Source: JALYXI01 sp963716685 (GTDB lineage Bacteria; Acidobacteriota; Terriglobia; Bryobacterales; Bryobacteraceae). From it: a stretch of DNA of 64,000 nt. Below, one piece after another: positions 43,503 through 51,722 of the stretch. The notes under the pieces are model-generated. The model did no database searches. It worked only from the letters and a program-made list of their open reading frames with translations, and had not been told where the DNA came from. Every line of letters starts with the position of its first letter. The stretch's first letter is position 1. Location of the stretch: NCBI GenBank assembly GCA_963716685.1, contig CAVQTR010000006.1, forward strand, positions 310,001 to 374,000, given 5' to 3'. Made by a program: the position numbers and the translations under genes.

Positions 43503-44273
43503 ATGACCAAGAACACGACCAAAGCACGTTTGAAAGCCGGAGAAGTGGTGACAGGGTGCTTCATGCGCCATGCGGACCCGGGGCTGGCGGAAGTGCTGTG
43601 CTACCTGGGATGGGATTATCTGCTGTTTGACGGCGAGCACAGTCCGCTTTCCGCGCGGGAGTGTGAGCATCTGGCGCGCGTGTGCGAACTGCGGGGCGTG
43701 ACGCCGATTGTGCGGCTGCCGTTTAATGTGCCGTGGATGATCGGTCAGGTGCTGGACACGGGGATTCAGGGCGTGCAGATTCCGATGATCAACTCCGGCG
43801 CGGAGGCGCAGACGGCCGCGCGGGCGGCGAAGTATCCTCCCGTTGGCACGCGCGGTTTGGCGACGACTCGGGCGGCGAACTTTGGGCAGGTGCTTCCGTT
43901 CAGCCTGGCCGAGCACACGACGGGATCGAACGCGGAGACGCTGGTGATTGCGCAGGTGGAGACGCCCGCGGCGGTGGAGCAGTTGCAGGGAATTCTGGCG
44001 GTTCCGGAAATCGATGTGATTTTTGTCGGACCGAGCGATCTGTCGCTGACGCTCGGCGTGCCAGGGGAATGGCAGCATCCGAAGCTGCTGGCGGCCTTCG
44101 ATACGATTGCCGCAGCGGTGCAGCAATCGGACAAGGCACTGGGAGTTTTGGTGCCGACGCTGGAAGCAGCGATGCAGTGGCGAGCCCGCGGGGCGCGGTA
44201 CCTGATGGTGGTGATGGAGGCGATATTAGCTCCCGCGGTACGCAGCTTTCTGACAACAGTACGACAGAGTTAA
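43503..44273 (+). CDS. HpcH/HpaI family class II aldolase
   Basis: 256 aa from ATG 43503. TIM-barrel, metal-dependent pyruvate aldolase: 'LFDGEHSPLSARECE' with the catalytic His, 'GVQIPMINSGAEAQ', 'KYPPVGTRGLATTRAANFG' (the Arg loop), 'IAQVETPAAVEQL' with the metal Glu, and 'VIFVGPSDLSLTLG' with the metal Asp. Known members split 4-hydroxy-2-oxoheptanedioate (aromatic ring-cleavage product), 2-keto-3-deoxyglucarate or 2-keto-3-deoxyrhamnonate to pyruvate plus an aldehyde. Both aromatic and uronate-derived substrates would fit the neighbours. The MFS gene follows closely. Confidence 0.92.
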   Translation: MTKNTTKARLKAGEVVTGCFMRHADPGLAEVLCYLGWDYLLFDGEHSPLSARECEHLARVCELRGVTPIVRLPFNVPWMIGQVLDTGIQGVQIPMINSGAEAQTAARAAKYPPVGTRGLATTRAANFGQVLPFSLAEHTTGSNAETLVIAQVETPAAVEQLQGILAVPEIDVIFVGPSDLSLTLGVPGEWQHPKLLAAFDTIAAAVQQSDKALGVLVPTLEAAMQWRARGARYLMVVMEAILAPAVRSFLTTVRQS

Positions 44274-44299
44274 TCGCGCGGCGTACGCGGCGCCGGGTC

Positions 44300-45553
44300 A
44301 TGTGGCGGCTGATGCCGTTTCTGATCGTGGTGTATCTGTGCGCTTATATCGACCGGGCGAATCTTGGGATTGCGAAGCTGCAGATGCAGGGCGATCTGGG
44401 CTTTTCAGATTCGGTGATCGGCCTGGGCGCGGGCATCTTTTTCATCGGGTATTTTCTGCTGGAGGTGCCTGGGAGTTTGGTGGTGGAGCGCTGGAGCGCG
44501 CGCAAATGGTTCTCGCGAATCATGATTTCGTGGGGGCTGGTAGCGACGCTGAGCGGGCTGGTGGAGACACGGCAGCAGTTTTACTGGGCACGCTTTCTGT
44601 TAGGCGCGGCGGAGGCGGGCTTTTTCCCGGGCGTGATCGTGTATCTCTCGCACTGGTTCCGGGCGGAAGACCGGACGCGCGCGAAATCGTGGTTCATGGT
44701 GACGCAACCGTTATCAATTGTGGTGGGGACGCCGCTGGCTCGGTGGATTCTGGAGACGGTTCACTGGCACGGGATGCACGGGTGGCGATGGGTTTTCATT
44801 CTGGAAGGCGCGCCTTCGGTGCTGATCGGAATTTTCGCGTTCTTTTATTTAACGGACCGCGTGGGCGATGCGCGGTGGCTTCCGGAAGACGAAAAGCAGT
44901 GGCTGCTGGGTGAGCTGCGGAAGGAAGCGGAGGAGCGGACGGCAGCCAAGCGGGTGAGTGTGTTCGCGGCTTTCAGACAGCCGCAGACGCTGCAGCTGAT
45001 GGCAGTGTTTTTTCTGATCGTCACGGGGAATCAGGCGATTTTGTTCTTTCTGCCATCGATCACGGACAACATGAAGAGCATGACGGTGACGTGGCGGACG
45101 GTGGTGACGGTGCTGCCGTATCTGTGCAGCGTTGTGGGGATTCTGCTGAACGGTTACTTATCGAGCCGGAGCGGCGAGCGGCGCTGGCATACCGCCGCAC
45201 CGATTTTGATTGCGGGAGCCGCGCTGGGCATGGCCATTCTGGCGCACGAGCGGCTGGCGCTGGTGATTGCGTGTTTGTGTCTGGTGGGATTTACGTTTCA
45301 GGCGTATCTGCCGGTGTTCTGGACGATTCCGACGATGTATCTGGGGAAATCCGCGGCGGCGGTGGCGATCGGGGCGATCAATTCGGTGGGGAACCTGGGC
45401 GGGTTTGCGGGGCCGTATCTGTTTGGGTATCTCCGGACAGCAACAGGGCGGTACGAAACCGGGCTTTGGTTTCTTACCGGGTGCATGCTGCTGTCCGGAC
45501 TGATAGCGACACGGATCCGCGTGGAAAACGGGACCCGGCCGCCACGGGGCTGA
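44300..45553 (+). CDS. ACS-type MFS transporter (HpaX/tartrate-transporter-like)
   Basis: At least 417 aa, about 12 membrane segments. Anion:cation symporter family: 'MPFLIVVYLCAYIDRANLGIA' at TM1, 'GIFFIGYFLLEVPGSLVVERWSARKW' (motif A region), 'EAGFFPGVIVYLSHWF' at TM4, 'MYLGKSAAAVAIGAINSVGNLGGF' at TM10. It imports organic anions such as tartrate, hexuronates, phthalate or 4-hydroxyphenylacetate. ATG 44300 gives almost no cytoplasmic N-terminus. Upstream codons in frame, overlapping the aldolase end, read like the usual N-terminal tail ('TTELIARRTRRRV') but have no ATG/GTG/TTG start, so initiation may be non-standard. Confidence 0.88.
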   Translation: MWRLMPFLIVVYLCAYIDRANLGIAKLQMQGDLGFSDSVIGLGAGIFFIGYFLLEVPGSLVVERWSARKWFSRIMISWGLVATLSGLVETRQQFYWARFLLGAAEAGFFPGVIVYLSHWFRAEDRTRAKSWFMVTQPLSIVVGTPLARWILETVHWHGMHGWRWVFILEGAPSVLIGIFAFFYLTDRVGDARWLPEDEKQWLLGELRKEAEERTAAKRVSVFAAFRQPQTLQLMAVFFLIVTGNQAILFFLPSITDNMKSMTVTWRTVVTVLPYLCSVVGILLNGYLSSRSGERRWHTAAPILIAGAALGMAILAHERLALVIACLCLVGFTFQAYLPVFWTIPTMYLGKSAAAVAIGAINSVGNLGGFAGPYLFGYLRTATGRYETGLWFLTGCMLLSGLIATRIRVENGTRPPRG

Positions 45554-46288
45554 CTACTGATTCATGTAGGTCTGGAAGAAGGCCACGGTTTTCCCCATGG
45601 CATCCAGCTCATCGGTTGAACTGAGCGCGTGGCCCTCATTGGGATACACCACGAGCTGATTGGGAACGCCGAGCTGCTGCAGCGTAGCCTGAAAAGCGTA
45701 GGCTCCGGAAACGGGGGCGATGGGGTCATTTGCGCCGTGAATCATGATGGTCGGCGGCATATGGGTGATGGTGGTGTCGCCGGGATACCAGCTGGGAATG
45801 TCGCCATACCAGGCAGCCAGTCCATGGATTCGGGTGTCCTGGTTGGCAGTGCTGACGGCGAGCCCGGCACCGAGAGACATCCCCATCAGCGCGATTCGCT
45901 GCGGGTTGACGCCGGCCTGAGCGGCAACCCAAGTCGTGGAATCCTTTACCGTCTGGATCCAAAGATTGAAGCTGGAGTAAACGGTAAGGGGATCACCGAG
46001 CACGGTACCGGTCCGGTCGAAGTAATGAACCATGTAGAAGTTGTAACCCTGAGAGGCAAACCAGCTGCCCATATAGGGATAATTCCACGGAAAGAGCGTT
46101 GCTCCGTCGGAGCCGTACAAAAAGATGATTGACGGATGAGTGCCCGTTCCGACCGCGTTGTAGACATCCACATTAATCGGCACGCCACCGCTGGTGAAAG
46201 TGGAGTTGGACGGAGAAGCCTTGCTGGCAGCCTGCAAGCCGGCGAGGAGAAGAAAAGAGATAATCAGCGCGTTTACGATGTTTTTCAT
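45554..46288 (-). CDS. Secreted dienelactone-hydrolase-like alpha/beta hydrolase
   Basis: 244 aa, signal peptide about 1-20 ('ALIISFLLLAGLQAA'). Alpha/beta hydrolase of the DLH group: 'HPSIIFLYGSDGATL' (oxyanion region), nucleophile elbow 'RIALMGMSLGAGLAV' (Ser rather than the Cys of true dienelactone hydrolase), acid in 'MIHGANDPIAPVSG', His in 'VVYPNEGHALSS'. It is probably an esterase or peptidase in the periplasm. Stop adjacent to the MFS gene's stop (convergent, zero gap). The promoter should lie in the AT-rich 46289-46440 region. Confidence 0.87.
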   Translation of the reverse strand: MKNIVNALIISFLLLAGLQAASKASPSNSTFTSGGVPINVDVYNAVGTGTHPSIIFLYGSDGATLFPWNYPYMGSWFASQGYNFYMVHYFDRTGTVLGDPLTVYSSFNLWIQTVKDSTTWVAAQAGVNPQRIALMGMSLGAGLAVSTANQDTRIHGLAAWYGDIPSWYPGDTTITHMPPTIMIHGANDPIAPVSGAYAFQATLQQLGVPNQLVVYPNEGHALSSTDELDAMGKTVAFFQTYMNQ

Positions 46289-46463
46289 TTTGTATTATTT
46301 CGTACTTTCAGATGGTACTATTATCGACAAATTTCCACAATTGTTCTCTTTAGTAAGTACTTGCAATGAAAACGTTTCTCGACGCAAATGGCCATCTTTC
46401 ACCCACTTTGGGCGCGCCGGTATATCATGATGCACGGCGCAAATGCCTAAGAAGGAGCCAGCG
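46289..46463. other. AT-rich divergent intergenic region
   Basis: 175 bases between two divergent secreted-protein genes. The half next to the hydrolase (46289-46390) is the most AT-rich stretch in the window, with short repeats of GTAC (46304, 46315 and 46356). Possible -10 elements include TATATC at 46423-46428 on the plus strand. I cannot define a -35. A GTAC-centred operator is conceivable but unproven. Confidence 0.35.
46452..46457 (+). promoter_or_regulatory. Shine-Dalgarno AAGGAG fixing the start at 46464
   Basis: AAGGAG is 6 nt before ATG 46464. This favours 46464 over ATG 46443, which would place the site inside the coding sequence and add an unusual charged leader before the signal peptide. 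Confidence 0.7.
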
Positions 46464-46820
46464 ATGAGGAAGTTTTCTGTATTTATCTTCGCATTTTTCG
46501 CGATTGTTGCCTATGCGGCGGATTTTTCCGGGACTTGGAAAGGCACGGCGGAACTGGGCGACCGGACCATCGAACGGACATTCGTTTTCAAGGTGGACGG
46601 GAGCAAGCTGACGGGTGAGACGTCGAGCGAGATGATGGGCAAATCCACCATCACAGACGGCGTGGTGAAGGGCGACGAGATCCGGTTTTCGTTCACGGGC
46701 AACTTTCAGGGGAACGAGATGAAGCTGGATTACAAGGGCAGGATGCAGGGCGACCAGCTTACGTTGAGCTCGGAAGTGAACGGGCAGGCAATTGAGTGGA
46801 AGTTAAAGAAGATTTCGTAA
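46464..46820 (+). CDS. Small secreted lipocalin-like protein
   Basis: 118 aa. Signal peptide about 1-18 ('FSVFIFAFFAIVAYA'). The mature part is almost all beta-strand: 'ADFSGTWKGTAELGDRTIERTFVFKVDGSKLTGE', with later strands 'ITDGVVKGDEIRFSFTG' and 'MKLDYKGRMQGDQLTLSSE'. The 'GTWxG...F.F...G..LTG' pattern is common to a family found in many acidobacteria and planctomycetes as a repeat or single domain, possibly a lipocalin/avidin-like barrel. No known function. It has its own ribosome site and is followed by a separate gene 67 nt later. Confidence 0.82.
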   Translation: MRKFSVFIFAFFAIVAYAADFSGTWKGTAELGDRTIERTFVFKVDGSKLTGETSSEMMGKSTITDGVVKGDEIRFSFTGNFQGNEMKLDYKGRMQGDQLTLSSEVNGQAIEWKLKKIS

Positions 46821-46887
46821 AGCCTATTTACAACTTGTTTACAGATTCACGACCACTCATAGAGGCAGGACTCTTCACACTGCCTCT

Positions 46888-48219
46888 ATGACTTTTCGTT
46901 TCCTATGGATGGCGCCGCTCTGTTTCGGCGTGGCGACCGCGATTTGCTCCGCTCATAGTTACGGTCCGCCCCCGGCGGTAACTGCCGCGCCCGGCGACAA
47001 CGCGAAGGCGTGCACGCTGTGTCACGGCAGCTTTGCGCTGAACTCGGGATCCGGCGGGGTTACGGTGGGGCTCGCAGGCGGATCGGTGTATATCCCGGGC
47101 GTGCGTCAGCGGGTGACGGTAAGCGTGGCCGACCCGGCCCAGCAGCGCTGGGGATTTCAGATGAGCGCGCGGCTGAACAGCAACCAGCAGACGGGGCAGG
47201 CCGGAGAGTTTTTTCCGATCGACAATTTCACGCAGGTGCTTTGCGGCGACGCGGGCCCGAAACCGTGCAGCTCCGGCGTTTCGTTCATCGAGCACACGTC
47301 GGCGGGCACGCGGAACGGCACGAAGGGCGGCGCGACCTTTCAGTTCGACTGGGTTCCGCCGGCGACGAACGTGGGTCCGGTGACGCTCTATGTGGCGGGG
47401 AATGCGGCCAACGGGGACGGCGGCTCGGGCGGAGATTACATTTACACATCGAGCGTTCAGCTGAATCCGCTGACGCCGGTGGCGCCGGCGGTGACTGCCA
47501 GCAACATCGTGAGCGCGGCGACTTCGGTGGCGGGTCCGGTGGCGGCGAATTCGTGGATCAGTATTTTCGGGACGAATCTGGGGGTGACGACGCGCTCGTG
47601 GAACCCAGGCGACTTCAGCGGGGGCGCATACCCGACATCGCTGGACGGCGTGAGCGTCATCTTGACCGCGTTCGGGGCACCGCGCCTTGCATATATCGGG
47701 TTCGTGAGCCCGACGCAGATCAACGTATTGCTGCCGAGCGACACGAATGCGACAACGCTGCAGTTGCAGGTGAGGAATCCGGCGGGGATTACACCGCTGC
47801 TACCGCTGACGGTGCAGGCGAGCCTGCCGCAGATGCTGACGCTTGACGGGAAGTATGTGACGGCGACGCATGCGGACGGCTCGTTTGTGGGCAAGCCGGG
47901 ACTGGTGGGTTCGGCGGCTTCCACGCCGGCGCATCCGGGGGAAACGATCTTCCTCTATGGAACGGGTTGCGGCCCGACGTCACCGGCTTTGATTCCGGGG
48001 CAGATGCCGGCGCAGGCCAACGCGCTGGTGACTCTGCCGCAGATAACGATTGGGGGCGCGGCAGCGGCGGTGAACTCGGGGGGAGTGGTGCCGGGAACGG
48101 GGGGCGTGTATCAGTTCGCAGTGCAGGTTCCGGCGAGCGCGGCAAACGGGGATCTGCCGGTGATCGCGCAGCTGGGCACGGCGACTTCGGTCACAACACT
48201 GATTACGGTGCAGAAGTGA
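46888..48219 (+). CDS. Secreted Reeler-like / TIGR03437 domain protein
   Basis: 443 aa, signal peptide about 1-22. The N-terminal domain (about 23-195) resembles the Reeler-like, choice-of-anchor region and contains one 'CTLCHGSF' motif at about 42, which could bind a c-type haem or act structurally. Two further Cys ('VLCGD', 'KPCSSG') may pair. From about 205 to 443 runs a TIGR03437 domain, first defined in Solibacter ('NSWISIFGTNLGVTTRSW', 'INVLLPSDT', 'GETIFLYGTGCGPTSPA', 'VYQFAVQVPASAANGDLPV'). TIGR03437 is thought to be a cell-surface beta domain. It precedes TonB receptor 2 by 15 nt. Confidence 0.88.
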   Translation: MTFRFLWMAPLCFGVATAICSAHSYGPPPAVTAAPGDNAKACTLCHGSFALNSGSGGVTVGLAGGSVYIPGVRQRVTVSVADPAQQRWGFQMSARLNSNQQTGQAGEFFPIDNFTQVLCGDAGPKPCSSGVSFIEHTSAGTRNGTKGGATFQFDWVPPATNVGPVTLYVAGNAANGDGGSGGDYIYTSSVQLNPLTPVAPAVTASNIVSAATSVAGPVAANSWISIFGTNLGVTTRSWNPGDFSGGAYPTSLDGVSVILTAFGAPRLAYIGFVSPTQINVLLPSDTNATTLQLQVRNPAGITPLLPLTVQASLPQMLTLDGKYVTATHADGSFVGKPGLVGSAASTPAHPGETIFLYGTGCGPTSPALIPGQMPAQANALVTLPQITIGGAAAAVNSGGVVPGTGGVYQFAVQVPASAANGDLPVIAQLGTATSVTTLITVQK

Positions 48220-48234
48220 TATAAGTTGGAGCCC

Positions 48235-51200
48235 ATGAAAATGTCCCGTTGCGATGCCAGGGTTTGCCATCGGATTCGGTTGTCGAGAATCGCTGCTGTT
48301 CTGGTTTTGTCGGGATGCGCGGGGGTGGCACAGGAGTTTCGCGCCACCCTGAACGGGCGAGTGACCGATTCGCAGGGGGCGGTGGTGGCCTCGGCGAAAG
48401 TGGCGGCGGTGAATCAGGAGTCGCAGTCGAGGACGGAGACGATGACCGGCGCGGACGGGTTTTACGACATCCCGTTTCTGGCTCCGGCGGCTTACACGAT
48501 CACCATCGAGAGTCCGGGATTCAAGCGTTACATCCGGGAGGGGGTCCGGCTGAGCGCGAACGACCGGGTGGCGGTGGACGCGGTGCTGGAGCTGGGCGGC
48601 GTGAACGAACAGATCACGATCAGCGCGGAAGCCTCAGCGCTGGAATCGTCTACGGCGTCCACGGGTGAGGCGCTGGAATCGCGGCAGGTGTCGGATCTGC
48701 CGCTTTCGGGCCGCGCCGCATTGATTTTGTCGCAGGTGGCGTATGGCGTGATTCCGACGGGAAACATTCAGTTCGTGCGTCCCTACGATGCGAGCGGGCC
48801 TTCGGGGATTTCGATGGGAGGCGCGCCATCGCAGACAAACGAGCTGCTGATGGACGGGTCACCCATTACGACGGCGAACCTGCGGGCCGCGTACCAGCCG
48901 CCGCTGGACGCGGTGGATCAGGTGAAGGTAGAGGTATTTCAGGCGGACGCGGGCTACGGGCATACCGGGGGCGGCACCATCAACGTGATCACGCGGAGCG
49001 GAACGAACGGCTTTCACGGGACAGCGTCCGAGTTCAATCAGGTTTCGGCCGTTGCGGCGAATACGTTTTTCGCAAACGCCGCAGGCCAGCCGAAAGCGGT
49101 GACGCGCTACAACCAGTATGGTGTGACGGTGGGCGGCCCTGTGTATGTGCCGAAGGTCTTCAACGGGCGCAACCGGCTGTTCTATTTCTTTGGATTTGAG
49201 CAGATCAAAGCGCCGGCGCTGAACACGGGGACGGACACGGTGCCGACGGCGGCCGAGCGAACGGGAGATTTCTCGGCGCTGCTGGCGGTAGGTCCGAACT
49301 ATCAGATTTACGATCCGCAGACGGGAGTTGCGACCGCGGGCCGCATCCAGCGGCAGGCGTTTCCAGGAAACGTGATTCCGACGAGCCGGCTGAACCCGGT
49401 GGCGCTGAAGCTGGAGGCGCTGTATCCACTGCCGAACATTCCGGGGCGCGCAGACGGCGGATCGAATTACTCGGTGAATACGCTGCAGGCGGACAGCTAT
49501 ACCAACACGATTGGGCGCATGGACTACAACGCGAGCGAGCGGAACAAACTGTTCTTTACGTTCCGGCAGTACGACCGCACGCTGCTGCAAAACGACGATT
49601 ATCCGGTTGCGACGGGCAACACGCTGAATCGGTATGGGGTGGGCTCGACGCTGGATTGGATCTCAACGTTCAACGCGACGACGTTTCTGGATGTACGGCT
49701 GAACTGGACGCGATTCAATGAGATTCGCGGAGTGCCGAGCCAGGGAGTGAATCTGGCGACGTTTGGATTCCCGGCGGCGCTGGCGGGAAGCACGCTGTTT
49801 CCCACGCTGCCCTGCATCAATTTCAAGAGCTATACCTATTTCGGCTGCAACACCGCGGCGAGCAATGGACCGAACCCGTTCGACCAGTATCAGATCTATA
49901 CGTCGCTTTCGAAGGTGCTGAACCGGCATGCGCTGAAGGCCGGCGTGGACCTGCGCATGGCGCGGCAAAGTTCGACGGCTTACGGCAACGCGAGCGGGGC
50001 ATACAACTTCGCATCGGACTGGACGGCGGGACCTTTCAACAACTCGGGCGCGGCGCCAATTGGACAGGATTATGCGGCGTTTCTGCTGGGACTGCCGAGC
50101 ACCGGGCAGTTCGATCTGAATACTTCCTACACGACGCAGGCGAAGTACTACGCGTTGTTCCTCCAGGACGACTACCGGCCGACACCCACGCTGACGGTGA
50201 ACATCGGGCTTCGGTATGAGCAGGACCTGCCGACGGTCGAGCGGTACAACCGGACGGTAAACGGATTCGATACGACGACGGCGAGCCCCATCGCGGCAGC
50301 GGCGCAGGCAGCGTATGCGCGGAATCCGATCCCGCAGATACCGGCGACGCAGTTTCAGGTGCGCGGCGGTTTGCTGTTCGCGACGCCTTCGAACCGGGAT
50401 ATTTATCAGACCAGCGGCAACTTCAGTCCGCGCCTTGGGATCGCATGGAAGCCGGATGCCCTGGGCGGAAAGACGGTAATTCGCACGGGCGGCGGGTTGT
50501 TCTACTTCAGTCTAGGAGATTTTGGCATCAACCAGCCGGGCTTCAGCCAGACCACGCCCTATGTGGCGACGCTCGATGGATTTCTGACGCCGGCTAACAC
50601 TCTGAGCAATCCGTTTCCGACGCTGCAGAAGCCGAGCGGATCGTCGCAGGGACTGGGAACCTATCTGGGCCAGAGTATTTCGTTCGTCAACCAGAACCAG
50701 CGCAATCCCTATTCAATCCGCTACCACCTGGACATTCAGCAGCAGCTGCCGTGGGATGCGGTTCTGGAGGTGGGATACGCGGGCAACCATGCGGTGCATC
50801 TGGCGGTGAACCAGAATCTGGATGCGATTCCGGATCAGTACCTGAGCCGCTCTCCGGTGAGAGACCAAGCGACGATCAACGCACTAACTGCGAATGTGCC
50901 AAATCCCTTTACGGGGCTGCTGCCGGGGACGACGTTGAACGGGTCGACGGTGGCGGCATCGCAGCTACTGGAGGCGTATCCTCAATTCACCGGCGTCACG
51001 GTGCAGAGCCAGAACATCGGGAGTTCATACTTCCAGATGCTGCAGGCGCGGCTGCGAAAGCGATTCTCCGGCGGCGTGCAGGTGCTGGTGAATTATCAGT
51101 ATTCGAAGCTGATCGAGAGAACGACGCGGGTCAACGGCGGAGATGCGACGCCGGTAAAGGATGTATCGGTGGACGACCGTCCGCAGCACTTTGTAGCGAG

Positions 51201-51696
51201 CGGGAGCTGGGATCTGCCCTTTGGTGCGGGCAAGCGCTTTGGCGGAAGTTCCGGCGCCATTGTGAATAGCGTGGCGGGCGGATGGTCCTTGAACGGAATT
51301 TATACGTATCAAGTGGGCGCGCCGCTGAACTGGGGCAACGTGCTGTATCTGGGGGGACCGCTGAATAATCAGCCGCGCAACGTGAACGGCGTTTTCGACG
51401 TGACGCGTTTCGAGCGCGATTCGACTAAGCAGCTTGTCGATAACCTTCGTACCTTTGCCGACCGGTTTTCGAACCTGAGACAGGACGGAATCAACAACGT
51501 GGACTTCTCCGCGATTAAGCGGTTCCGGATACGGGAGCAGATCCATATGGAATTTCGGGCTGAGTTCTTCAACCTGCTCAACCATCCGCTGTTCAATGCG
51601 CCGAATCTGACTCCGACCAGTTCGAGCTTCGGGTTGATTACGAGTCAATCGAATCTGCCGAGAAGAACACAAATGGCGTTGCGGTTGATTTGGTAA
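48235..51696 (+). CDS. TonB-dependent receptor 2 with carboxypeptidase-regulatory-like domain
   Basis: 1153 aa from ATG 48235 (TTG 48226 would add three residues). The long basic N-terminus precedes the hydrophobic stretch 'IAAVLVLSGCAGVAQ', so it could be a lipoprotein-like or ordinary signal. CarboxypepD_reg-like domain at about 35-120 ('FRATLNGRVTDSQGAVVASA'), plug at about 130-250 ('GGGTINVITRSGTNGFHG'), then the barrel. It ends in Trp ('MALRLIW') rather than the usual Phe. It starts just after the TIGR03437 gene, and its stop is 26 nt before the frameshifted PHP-type gene. Confidence 0.92.
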   Translation: MKMSRCDARVCHRIRLSRIAAVLVLSGCAGVAQEFRATLNGRVTDSQGAVVASAKVAAVNQESQSRTETMTGADGFYDIPFLAPAAYTITIESPGFKRYIREGVRLSANDRVAVDAVLELGGVNEQITISAEASALESSTASTGEALESRQVSDLPLSGRAALILSQVAYGVIPTGNIQFVRPYDASGPSGISMGGAPSQTNELLMDGSPITTANLRAAYQPPLDAVDQVKVEVFQADAGYGHTGGGTINVITRSGTNGFHGTASEFNQVSAVAANTFFANAAGQPKAVTRYNQYGVTVGGPVYVPKVFNGRNRLFYFFGFEQIKAPALNTGTDTVPTAAERTGDFSALLAVGPNYQIYDPQTGVATAGRIQRQAFPGNVIPTSRLNPVALKLEALYPLPNIPGRADGGSNYSVNTLQADSYTNTIGRMDYNASERNKLFFTFRQYDRTLLQNDDYPVATGNTLNRYGVGSTLDWISTFNATTFLDVRLNWTRFNEIRGVPSQGVNLATFGFPAALAGSTLFPTLPCINFKSYTYFGCNTAASNGPNPFDQYQIYTSLSKVLNRHALKAGVDLRMARQSSTAYGNASGAYNFASDWTAGPFNNSGAAPIGQDYAAFLLGLPSTGQFDLNTSYTTQAKYYALFLQDDYRPTPTLTVNIGLRYEQDLPTVERYNRTVNGFDTTTASPIAAAAQAAYARNPIPQIPATQFQVRGGLLFATPSNRDIYQTSGNFSPRLGIAWKPDALGGKTVIRTGGGLFYFSLGDFGINQPGFSQTTPYVATLDGFLTPANTLSNPFPTLQKPSGSSQGLGTYLGQSISFVNQNQRNPYSIRYHLDIQQQLPWDAVLEVGYAGNHAVHLAVNQNLDAIPDQYLSRSPVRDQATINALTANVPNPFTGLLPGTTLNGSTVAASQLLEAYPQFTGVTVQSQNIGSSYFQMLQARLRKRFSGGVQVLVNYQYSKLIERTTRVNGGDATPVKDVSVDDRPQHFVASGSWDLPFGAGKRFGGSSGAIVNSVAGGWSLNGIYTYQVGAPLNWGNVLYLGGPLNNQPRNVNGVFDVTRFERDSTKQLVDNLRTFADRFSNLRQDGINNVDFSAIKRFRIREQIHMEFRAEFFNLLNHPLFNAPNLTPTSSSFGLITSQSNLPRRTQMALRLIW

Positions 51697-51722
51697 GAGC
51701 GATCATAGAGAGCGTGATTGCG

